A DNA stretch of 8,205 bases from an uncultured Collinsella sp. (lineage in GTDB: Bacteria; Actinomycetota; Coriobacteriia; Coriobacteriales; Coriobacteriaceae). Both the position numbers and the translations under genes were made by a program. The stretch is from contig CABUZF010000040.1 in NCBI GenBank assembly GCA_902495985.1, forward strand, positions 1 through 8,205, read 5' to 3'. The notes beneath the pieces were generated by a model. It had not been told where the DNA came from, did not search any database, and saw nothing but the letters and a program-made list of their open reading frames with translations. Below are positions 1 to 5,354 of this stretch, in pieces. The stretch's first letter is position 1. Each line of letters begins with the position of its first letter.

Positions 1-37
1 CGATAATGTCATCAAACAGATCGTGTTCCTGCGCCAT
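1..37 (-). CDS. N-terminus of an unidentified protein (partial, runs off left edge)
   Basis: An ATG at 37 on the minus strand opens a frame reading MAQEHDLFDDII before the window ends. A good ribosome site (GGGAGG core within 44-51) lies 6 nt upstream, which is the main reason to believe the start. Twelve acidic residues are too few to name a family. It lies downstream of the divergent gldA-like gene on the same strand, about 150 bp away, with a hairpin between them, so it is probably its own transcription unit. Confidence 0.5.
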   Translation of the reverse strand, partial: MAQEHDLFDDII

Positions 38-77
38 GCGCGGCCCCTCCCTGAGCAGTGCAAACAAGCAAGAGATA

Positions 78-108
78 ATGATACGCTATCGGCCCACGCC
101 TCGGGCAA
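78..108 (-). promoter_or_regulatory. Possible weak promoter for the left-edge gene
   Basis: On the minus strand TTGCCC (103-108) and TATCAT (78-83) resemble -35 and -10 boxes. The spacing of 19 nt is long, and the -10 lies 40 nt from the start codon at 37. This rests only on consensus matching by eye. Confidence 0.2.
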
Positions 109-128
109 ATTACACGCGGAGCATCTTT

Positions 129-157
129 GCGGCAAATAGCCCATGGCCTATCGCCGC
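129..157 (-). terminator. Imperfect hairpin downstream of the gldA-like gene
   Basis: GCGGC (129-133) pairs with GCCGC (153-157). Inside lie the ATAG/CTAT arms of a near-palindrome at 136-151 centred on CCATGG. It sits 32 bp past the stop codon of the 189-1256 gene, where a terminator would be expected, but no run of T follows on either strand. It may be a weak or factor-assisted terminator, or an RNA 3'-end stabiliser. Confidence 0.25.
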
Positions 158-188
158 CTCGATCGCACAAGGTCAATCAAGTGCCAAG

Positions 189-1256
189 CTATGCCTCGCA
201 CATGAGCTGCACGAGCTTTTGTTTGGTCACCTTGGCCTGCTCGTTGGCCATATTACGCTCGTTTCTAAAGACCGCATTTGCAACACCCTGCAGGTCGGCA
301 TCGGAAATCCCGCCAAGGCCCAGCTCCTCGAGCGTCGTCGGCAGACCAACGCGCTGGCAAAACTCGAGCACCTGATCAAGCTCGGGCGCACGCTCCAGGC
401 GCAACTGCACCACCAGGCCAAATGCCACGGCCTCACCATGCATGGCCTTGCACTCGGGCAGAATCGTCAGGCCGTTGGCGATGGCATGCGCCAACGCCAA
501 GCCACCGCTCTCAAAGCCGACGCCCGAGAGCAGAATATTGCACTCGATCAGGCGCTCAACCGCCGGCGATATACGGCCCTTTTTGAGATCGCGCTTGGCA
601 GCGACGCCGCACTCCATGAGCGTGTCGTAGCAGGCGCGAGCCGCAACCAGAGCCAAGTGCCCCGACGCGCCACCGTGCTCGTTGGTGCCGTGCGCCGCGG
701 CGCACGAACGCGCCTCGAAGTACGTTGCCAGCGCATCGCCCATACCAGCGACCGTCATACGCAGCGGGGCCGCCGCGACCACGTTGGTATCGACCACGAC
801 TAGGTCTGGATTCTTCTCGAGCATCAGATAGCGGTCGAACGACCCATCCTCGTGATACAGCACCGAAATCGCGCTGCACGGACCGTCCATCGAAGCCGCC
901 GTGGGGCATACGCACAACGGCAACTCGGCATAAAACGCAACGGCCTTGGCGATATCGAGCATTTTGCCGCCGCCAATACCCACTACCATGTCGCAATACT
1001 CGGCCTGGGCTTCCTTAGCCATTTCGACAACGGCCTCTTCCGTACACGGACCGTCATAAATCTTAAAGAACGGCTCGCTTAGATCGTCGTCCAGAAATCC
1101 ATCGACGATCTGCCTGCACAGCCGATCCTCGGTGCCCTGGTCAAACAAGACATAGGCAGCGCAGCCCAACCATGTCAAATACCTGCCTTGACGCGACAGT
1201 TCGCTCGGCCCCTGAACATACCGGCCGGGACCGCCGTAAACCATAGGAAGCGCCAT
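189..1256 (-). CDS. Divergent glycerol dehydrogenase-like protein (GldA paralogue)
   Basis: This 355-residue protein belongs to the group III metal-dependent alcohol dehydrogenases, glycerol dehydrogenase branch. The family oxidises glycerol or related diols with NAD+ in the cytosol. Visible marks are the N-terminal GRYVQGPSEL, the NAD-binding GIGGGKMLD (93-101), DGPCSAISV (124-132), and the likely Zn ligands D174 (GMGDALATYFEA), H257 (LAHAIANGL) and H273 (MHGEAVAFG). It aligns end to end with its neighbour at 1370-2470. Three positions conserved in E. coli GldA and in the neighbour differ: the second His of HAIHNG is Ala260, the Lys of HGEKVAFG is Ala276, and the Thr of ASTD is Met123. The C-terminus stops about 10 residues short of GldA. 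The start is supported by AAGGGCGG (1265-1272), 8 nt upstream. The fold and metal site look intact, but the substrate may have changed, so glycerol dehydrogenase activity should not be assumed. Confidence 0.85.
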   Translation of the reverse strand: MALPMVYGGPGRYVQGPSELSRQGRYLTWLGCAAYVLFDQGTEDRLCRQIVDGFLDDDLSEPFFKIYDGPCTEEAVVEMAKEAQAEYCDMVVGIGGGKMLDIAKAVAFYAELPLCVCPTAASMDGPCSAISVLYHEDGSFDRYLMLEKNPDLVVVDTNVVAAAPLRMTVAGMGDALATYFEARSCAAAHGTNEHGGASGHLALVAARACYDTLMECGVAAKRDLKKGRISPAVERLIECNILLSGVGFESGGLALAHAIANGLTILPECKAMHGEAVAFGLVVQLRLERAPELDQVLEFCQRVGLPTTLEELGLGGISDADLQGVANAVFRNERNMANEQAKVTKQKLVQLMCEA

Positions 1257-1287
1257 ACGAGAATCCGCCCTTCATCAAACAACGATT

Positions 1288-1316
1288 GGTGCAAAGTAAC
1301 CTTGCCCCTTTGCACC
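1288..1316 (-). other. Hairpin in the leader of the divergent gldA-like gene
   Basis: GGTGCAAAG (1288-1296) and CTTTGCACC (1308-1316) form a perfect 9-bp stem with an 11-nt loop. It lies about 31 nt before the start codon of the 189-1256 gene and just downstream of the terminator at 1322-1357. The segment around 1302-1311 can instead pair with the 3' arm of that terminator (AAAGGGGCAA, 1324-1333), so two foldings compete. It may be a leader structure affecting readthrough, stability or translation. No known riboswitch class was recognised. Confidence 0.4.
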
Positions 1317-1321
1317 ATAGC

Positions 1322-1357
1322 AAAAAGGGGCAAAGCCATCTGTTGGCTTTGCCCCTT
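1322..1357 (-). terminator. Rho-independent terminator after gldA
   Basis: AAGGGGCAAAGCC (1325-1337) and GGCTTTGCCCCTT (1345-1357) form a perfect 13-bp stem with a 7-nt loop. Read on the minus strand, the stem runs straight into TTTTT (complement of 1322-1326). It lies 13 bp after the stop codon of the 1370-2470 gene. On the plus strand no T-tract follows, so it acts on minus-strand transcription. Confidence 0.9.
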
Positions 1358-1369
1358 CCTTAGCTTGAT

Positions 1370-2470
1370 TTACTCATCCATGAGATAGTAGTGACCCAGT
1401 GCGTCGGCACCCAGAATGGCGTTTGCAACCATCTCGGGCGTCACCTCAAACGGCATGTTGCACATGGTGTCATCGGGTGCGCAGGCGGCCTCGGCAACAA
1501 TCATGGCCTGCTCGCGCGTAAGCTCGGCAACGCCAAGTTCCTTCATCGTGACCGGCAGGCCCAGCTCAATGCAGAAGCCCAAGACTTCCTCGAGTTTCTC
1601 AGTCGGAGCATCCTCGAGTACCAGCTGGACGATAGTGCCAAAGGCGACCTTCTCGCCGTGATACATGCCGTGGCACTCGGGCAGCATCGTCAGGCCATTG
1701 TGGATGGCATGAGCAGCAGCAAGGCCCGAGCTCTCAAAGCCAATGCCGGAAAGCAGCGTATTGGCCTCGATGATGTGCTCCACGGCAGGCGTGAGCGCAC
1801 CCTTCTCCAGCGCGACCTTGGCCTTGACGCCATCGGCCATAAGCGTCTCGTAGCAGAGCTTGGCGAGCGCCAGGCCGGCCATTCCGCCCTTGCCGCCGGC
1901 GCAAGTGCCACCGTCGGCATCATGCGTCGCCTGGGCCTCAAAGTAGGTTGCGAGCGCATCGCCCATACCGGAAACCGTCAGGCGCACCGGGCTCGCCGCG
2001 ATAACCGTCGTATCCATAAGGACAATATTGGGGTTTGCCTTAAGGAAGAGGTACTTGTCGAACTGGCCGTCATCGGTATAAAGCACCGAAAGCGCCGAAC
2101 ACGGGGCATCGGTCGAAGCAATGGTGGGGCAAATGATAACCGGGGACTCCAGGTAGTAGGCGACGGCCTTCGCGGTGTCGAGGATCTTGCCGCCACCGAC
2201 GCCGACGACGATATCGCAACCGTTGTCGCGAGCGAGCGCAACCATGCGATCGACCTCGCCCTTGGAGCACTCGCCGTTAAAATCCTCAAACAGCAGCTCG
2301 GCCTTAGCCTCGGCAAAGCCGCCCTCGATCTTGGCACCGACGCGCTTCTTGCCCGAAGGCGTCACGATGACGAGGGCCTTAGCGCCGAGCGGCTCGACAT
2401 AGGAGCCGAGCTTGGCCAGCTCGTCCGGACCCTGGATGTACTTGCTGGGGCTATTGAAAATTGCAGCCAT
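1370..2470 (-). CDS. gldA: Glycerol dehydrogenase (NAD+-dependent, zinc)
   Basis: This 366-residue protein matches E. coli GldA (367 residues) almost position for position. The family oxidises glycerol to dihydroxyacetone with NAD+ in the cytosol and, in reverse, can reduce dihydroxyacetone, hydroxyacetone or methylglyoxal. Visible marks are SPSKYIQGPDEL at the N-terminus, the dinucleotide loop GVGGGKILDTAKA (90-102), ASTDAPCSALSV with D121, and metal ligands D171 (GMGDALATYFEA), H254 (AAAHAIHNGL) and H271 (YHGEKVAFG), at the same numbers as in the E. coli protein. The start fits the family N-terminus, but the ribosome site is weak (GGGA, 5 nt upstream). Only 30 nt separate the start codon from the terminator hairpin of the upstream alcohol dehydrogenase gene, leaving little room for a promoter. 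A terminator follows the gene. No dihydroxyacetone kinase gene is in the window, so the downstream route is not shown. Confidence 0.93.
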   Translation of the reverse strand: MAAIFNSPSKYIQGPDELAKLGSYVEPLGAKALVIVTPSGKKRVGAKIEGGFAEAKAELLFEDFNGECSKGEVDRMVALARDNGCDIVVGVGGGKILDTAKAVAYYLESPVIICPTIASTDAPCSALSVLYTDDGQFDKYLFLKANPNIVLMDTTVIAASPVRLTVSGMGDALATYFEAQATHDADGGTCAGGKGGMAGLALAKLCYETLMADGVKAKVALEKGALTPAVEHIIEANTLLSGIGFESSGLAAAHAIHNGLTMLPECHGMYHGEKVAFGTIVQLVLEDAPTEKLEEVLGFCIELGLPVTMKELGVAELTREQAMIVAEAACAPDDTMCNMPFEVTPEMVANAILGADALGHYYLMDE

Positions 2471-2490
2471 AACTATCCCATTCTCTAAAA

Positions 2491-2532
2491 GAAAAAAGAA
2501 AGGGGCTCCGTACAGATACGTGCGGAGCCCCT
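2491..2532 (-). terminator. Rho-independent terminator after the iron alcohol dehydrogenase
   Basis: AGGGGCTCCG (2501-2510) pairs with CGGAGCCCCT (2523-2532). The stem extends inward through three more pairs, one of them G-U, to a 6-nt loop. On the minus strand it is followed by a TTCTTTTTTC tract (complement of 2491-2500). It starts 21 bp after the stop codon of the 2554-3777 gene and also forms the upstream border of gldA. Confidence 0.9.
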
Positions 2533-2553
2533 CGTTACGATAACAAGAGTCGA

Positions 2554-3777
2554 TTAGAAATCGATGTCGGTGTCGTAGTAGCAGGCCTTGAGGATCTTCT
2601 CGAAGTCGGCAGCCTTGGTCTCACGCGGGTTCTCGGGCGTGCAGGCGTCCTGCTCGGCGTTCGCGGCAATCTCGGGCAGCTTGGCGAGGAACTCCTCCTC
2701 GGAAACCATCTGCGGGTTCTCGGCGTCGACCTTCACGCCACCATTCGCGTAATCCTTGATGGACTGCGGAATGTTGAGCTGGTCGTTGAGGTCGCGGATC
2801 TTCTGGACGAGCGCAGCGATGAGCTCCTCGTTGGTCTCGCCGGGAAGGTGCAGGATCTCCTTGGCCACGTAAGCGTAACGCTCGGCAGCACGGGGATCCT
2901 TGGAGTTCCACTGGATGACCTTGCCCAGGTACATGGCGTTAGCGGCACCGTGGATGATGTGGCCGTTCTCGAAGGCAGCACCGGTCTTGTGAGCCATGGA
3001 GTGAACGATGCCGAGCAGGCCCGAGGAGAAGGCGATACCGGCGATGCACTGAGCCTCGTGCATGTGCTGACGGGCCTCATGGTCGCCAGCATAGGACTTG
3101 GGCAGCCACTCGACGATCTCGCGGATGCCGTGCAGAGCGTTGGCGTCGGTGAACATAGAGGCGCAGGTGGAAACGTAGGCCTCCATGCAGTGGGTCAGAG
3201 CATCCATGCCGGTGTGAGCGCACAGCTTGGCGGGCATGGTGTAGGTGAGCTCGGGGTCGACGATGGCGACATCAGGGGTGATGTTGAAGTCGGCCAGCGG
3301 GTACTTGATGCCCTTTTCGTAATCCGTGATGACGGAGAATGCGGTGACCTCGGTAGCAGTGCCGGAGGTAGAGGAAATGGCGCAGAAGTGAGCCTTCTGA
3401 CGCAGCTCGGGGAAGCTGAACGGCTGGATAATGTTGTCGAAGGACTCCTCGGGATACTCGTAGAAGACCCACATGGCCTTAGCAGCATCGATGGGCGAAC
3501 CGCCGCCGATAGCAACAATCCAGTCGGGCTCGAAGTCGCGCATAGCGGCTGCGCCCTTCATGACGGTCTCGATGGAGGGATCGGACTCGACGCCCTCGAA
3601 CAGCTTGACCTCCATGCCGGCCTCTTTGAGGTCGGCCTCAACGTCCTGCAGGAACCCGCCGCGGCGCATAGAGCTGCCGCCAGAAACGATGATGGCCTTC
3701 TTACCCTTGAGGTTCTTCACCTCGTGGCGAGCGCCCTCACCAAAGTACAGATCGCGAGGATTGGTAAAACGTCCCAT
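2554..3777 (-). CDS. Iron-containing alcohol dehydrogenase (butanol dehydrogenase-like)
   Basis: This 407-residue cytosolic enzyme belongs to the iron-dependent alcohol dehydrogenases and closely resembles clostridial NAD(P)H butanol dehydrogenase ADH1, judged from memory. It probably reduces short aldehydes to alcohols to recycle NAD(P)H in fermentation. Visible marks are RFTNPRDLYFG at the N-terminus, GGGSPIDAAKAMW (91-103), STSGTATEVTAFSVITDY (136-153), PLADFNITPDVAIVDPEL (160-177), and metal ligands D192 and H196 (GMDALTHCMEAY), H259 (HSMAH) and H276 (IHGAANAMYL). It is about 20 residues longer than the clostridial enzyme, with extra acidic sequence around 346-372. The chosen ATG has AGGAGG (3784-3789) at 6 nt. 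An upstream GTG at 3828 would add 17 basic residues but would read through the promoter-like box and ribosome site, so it is unlikely. The strong ribosome site suggests high expression. Substrate and cofactor cannot be read from sequence. Confidence 0.93.
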   Translation of the reverse strand: MGRFTNPRDLYFGEGARHEVKNLKGKKAIIVSGGSSMRRGGFLQDVEADLKEAGMEVKLFEGVESDPSIETVMKGAAAMRDFEPDWIVAIGGGSPIDAAKAMWVFYEYPEESFDNIIQPFSFPELRQKAHFCAISSTSGTATEVTAFSVITDYEKGIKYPLADFNITPDVAIVDPELTYTMPAKLCAHTGMDALTHCMEAYVSTCASMFTDANALHGIREIVEWLPKSYAGDHEARQHMHEAQCIAGIAFSSGLLGIVHSMAHKTGAAFENGHIIHGAANAMYLGKVIQWNSKDPRAAERYAYVAKEILHLPGETNEELIAALVQKIRDLNDQLNIPQSIKDYANGGVKVDAENPQMVSEEEFLAKLPEIAANAEQDACTPENPRETKAADFEKILKACYYDTDIDF

Positions 3778-3813
3778 ACTGTGCCTCCTAAACAAGCCCC
3801 TCTTAGACTTGCG

Positions 3814-3844
3814 TATATAACGGAGCACCCAATTGGCTCCGTTA
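3814..3844 (-). promoter_or_regulatory. Putative promoter with overlapping operator-like inverted repeat
   Basis: On the minus strand TTATATA (complement of 3814-3820) lies 36 nt before the alcohol dehydrogenase start and suits a -10 box. A perfect 9-bp inverted repeat overlaps its upstream edge: TAACGGAGC (3818-3826) and GCTCCGTTA (3836-3844), separated by 9 nt, with CCAATTGG at 3829-3836 reaching into the second arm. No good -35 hexamer is seen at 17 nt, so the repeat fills the spacer/-35 zone where a repressor or activator would bind. It does not match the Rex consensus I know. An alternative promoter further up, TTGAGA (3893-3898) with TGTCAT (3869-3874) at 18 nt, is weaker. Confidence 0.4.
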
Positions 3845-3963
3845 GGACCGGTTTGCGCGTTGCCGGCGATGACAATGCGCGATGTCTAAACGTCTCAACG
3901 CTCAGACAAACACTATTTTACCGTTCTGGTTGGTCAGTTATTCACCTAAAGCCGCCAATGATG

Positions 3964-4029
3964 AAACGTTTTTTCTATCCCTGAAGACCCTTGTGCGGCA
4001 TTCATACTCCCAAGCTGGGCAAACGTTTT
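3964..4029. repeat. Two direct copies of AAACGTTTT
   Basis: The nonamer AAACGTTTT, which contains the palindrome AAACGTTT, occurs at 3964-3972 and at 4021-4029. In both copies TC follows two bases later. The copies start 57 bp apart in the divergent intergenic region. They could be paired binding sites, or remnants of an ancient duplication. Confidence 0.4.
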
Positions 4030-4070
4030 ATCAAGGTTGACTACATATCCCGGGCAGGACCGTGCCCCTC

Positions 4071-4113
4071 CAAAATATGCACCGTTCGCCGCCAAAAATC
4101 GACCGTTTGCGGC
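4071..4113. repeat. Degenerate tandem repeat, two adjoining units
   Basis: A 22-bp unit at 4071-4092 (CAAAATATGCACCGTTCGCC plus GC) is followed directly by a 21-bp unit at 4093-4113 (CAAAAATCGACCGTTTGCGG plus C). They differ by one single-base gap and four substitutions. The shared core is ACCGTT flanked by CAAAA and GC. Function is unknown. It may belong to a larger dispersed element. Confidence 0.6.
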
Positions 4114-4170
4114 ACCGTGATACCACTCGGTCGTCCAAGGTGCCGACATTTGTGCGACATCCGTCTTCGT

Positions 4171-4186
4171 GGTGCAAAGGTGCAAG
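4171..4186 (+). repeat. 16-mer with tandem GGTGCAA, shared with the gldA-like leader
   Basis: GGTGCAAAGGTGCAAG contains GGTGCAA twice, 8 bp apart. The minus strand at 1316-1301 reads the same 16 bases with a single difference (GGTGCAAAGGGGCAAG). Both copies are intergenic and upstream of a gene on the strand in which they read identically. Confidence 0.5.
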
Positions 4187-4233
4187 TCCAAGTGCGGCAC
4201 CCCCGGTGTGCCACATGCGGGTAAACTAGAACC

Positions 4234-4240
4234 TTATATA
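4234..4240 (+). promoter_or_regulatory. Putative -10 box of the TPR-like/murT-gatD operon
   Basis: TTATATA lies 37 nt before the ATG at 4278. This is almost exactly the distance of the same heptamer from the divergent alcohol dehydrogenase start (36 nt). No clear -35 box is seen about 17 nt upstream. The matched sequence and position on both sides support a real -10 element. Confidence 0.4.
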
Positions 4241-4277
4241 GAAACATTTGAACCCTAACCGCAGCAAAGGAGGCCCC

Positions 4278-5354
4278 ATGGCATTCGATCCCATTCAAGA
4301 GGATTGCCATCGCCTCGTTCTTGAGGCCTTGCGCCGCGACAATATCCCGCTCACCGACGGTGCCGCCGTAGAGCGTCTGATGGAACAATTCACCCGCAAC
4401 CCCGCACCGCTCATCGTGCACGACCGCGACCGCGCCGGGCACCTCATTGCCAAGGTGGTCGAGGCTGTCGACTACCGCATTCCCTTTATCCCTGACGATA
4501 CCCAGGCAGAGCAAGAAGAGGCAGCTGCCGAGAACATGCTCCGCGAGGCAGCCGCGCTCGACCCGACCAACTGGGACGCTCAGCGCATGCTGACCGCCCT
4601 CACCGCCGGCTCCAACGAGGAATACGTGCAGTATCTGGTGTCCAAGTGCGACGAAGTGGAGCACGATTTGGCGCTCAAGACCGCCTCGGCGCAGGACCCC
4701 TACGAGCGTGAGGCCGCAGGCGACCTTATGCGCCGCCCCTACCTGCGCTGGCTTGCCGCCTTGGCATCGCGCGCGCTCATTAGCGGACGCTACCGCATGT
4801 CGCTCGAAGCCGCGAATCGCAGCTTGGACTTTGCGCCCAACGACCCCGCTGGTGTCCGCCACACCGCGATGCTCGCTATGGCAAAGCTCGAATACCCCGC
4901 CGAGGAGCTCAAGCGATTTCGCTCTGCCCACTCCGTCCCCTATCTCGCCAGCACGCCGCTGCGTCGTCGTCCCAAGGACGCGGAGCGCGACTTGGACCCA
5001 TGGACGCTCATCGCGCTGATGAGCGCTGCCTGGCGCGAGCTGGACTACGAGGGCGCCGAGCACTATTTGCGCATCCTCGCACGCTCGTGCCCGCACGCGG
5101 CCGAGGCGCTCTACTTCCAAACCGAGTTTCCCGATGGCGTCTATGCCCGCGTCAACGTGGGTGTGGGCTCCACCGACGAGCTCGTCCTTGCGCTGTCCGA
5201 GGCGACGCCGGTACTGCAGGAGGGCCTGGGCGCCCCCGACAACGCCAGCTTCGCCGCCTGGGTCGCTACCAACGATATCGTGCGTTCCCAAATCGATGAG
5301 CGCATACTGCGGGCGGCCGAGCAGGGTTTGCCGTTTAAGGGAGGAGACCTCTAA
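4278..5354 (+). CDS. Uncharacterised helical TPR-like protein (paralogue 1)
   Basis: This 358-residue soluble-looking protein has no signal peptide or membrane segment. Its clearest part, about 154-215, reads like a tetratricopeptide helix pair: PYLRWLAALASRALISGRY, then LEAANRSLDFAPNDPAGVR (176-194). That pattern recalls TPR and ST7-like proteins, a resemblance from memory. A second helical stretch around 85-107 (ENMLREAAALDPTNWDAQ) has the same character. No catalytic motif is visible, so a scaffold or binding role is only a guess. The ATG at 4278 was chosen because AAAGGAGG (4266-4273) lies 4 nt before it. A TTG 30 bp upstream has no ribosome site. The gene overlaps the next one by one base (TAATG), and that gene is its full-length, diverged relative. 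Co-transcription with murT-gatD hints at a cell-envelope or division link. Confidence 0.85.
   Translation: MAFDPIQEDCHRLVLEALRRDNIPLTDGAAVERLMEQFTRNPAPLIVHDRDRAGHLIAKVVEAVDYRIPFIPDDTQAEQEEAAAENMLREAAALDPTNWDAQRMLTALTAGSNEEYVQYLVSKCDEVEHDLALKTASAQDPYEREAAGDLMRRPYLRWLAALASRALISGRYRMSLEAANRSLDFAPNDPAGVRHTAMLAMAKLEYPAEELKRFRSAHSVPYLASTPLRRRPKDAERDLDPWTLIALMSAAWRELDYEGAEHYLRILARSCPHAAEALYFQTEFPDGVYARVNVGVGSTDELVLALSEATPVLQEGLGAPDNASFAAWVATNDIVRSQIDERILRAAEQGLPFKGGDL

Larger units (their letters stand above)
3778..4277. other. 500-bp divergent intergenic region with repeats, no convincing gene
   Basis: This stretch separates the divergent alcohol dehydrogenase and TPR-like genes. It holds ribosome sites and TTATATA boxes at both ends, an inverted repeat (3818-3844), two copies of AAACGTTTT (3964-3972 and 4021-4029), a degenerate tandem repeat (4071-4113), and a tandem GGTGCAA motif (4171-4186). 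Several short frames are open on both strands, the longest being 84 codons on the minus strand (3946-4200, GTG start). None has a ribosome site or recognisable motif. The 3990-4220 part could be an interspersed repeat or a decayed gene. No known riboswitch or tRNA was recognised. Confidence 0.6.

Noticed and set aside
6..803. 265-codon open frame on the plus strand at the left end
   Set aside because: It lies mostly antisense to the gldA-like gene, and the translation is Arg/Gln/His-rich without family features.
1391..2488. 365-codon open frame on the plus strand opposite gldA
   Set aside because: It lies wholly antisense to a gene with full family motifs. Long antisense frames are common in GC-rich coding DNA, and its translation shows no domain signature or ribosome site.
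3778..3828. 17-residue N-terminal extension of the iron alcohol dehydrogenase from a GTG
   Set aside because: It would translate the promoter-like box and the AGGAGG site. The family N-terminus matches the start at 3777.
3869..3886. Palindrome-like GACA...TGTC around a GCGC core
   Set aside because: Only four outer base pairs match, which is too weak to call an operator.
2848..3984. 378-codon open frame on the plus strand opposite the iron alcohol dehydrogenase
   Set aside because: It is an antisense shadow of a well-supported gene, with a low-complexity Gly/Val/Leu-rich translation.
3946..4200. 84-codon minus-strand frame as a small protein gene
   Set aside because: It has a GTG start with no spaced ribosome site, other frames there are also open, and repeats underlie it. 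It is kept only as a finding about the repeat block.
4248..4277. TTG start giving a 10-residue longer TPR-like paralogue 1
   Set aside because: It has no ribosome site, and the added residues would encode the AAAGGAGG element itself.
4041..5291. 416-codon open frame on the minus strand opposite TPR-like paralogue 1
   Set aside because: It is antisense to a frame with a strong ribosome site and a colinear paralogue. It would end inside the intergenic repeats and shows no motifs.
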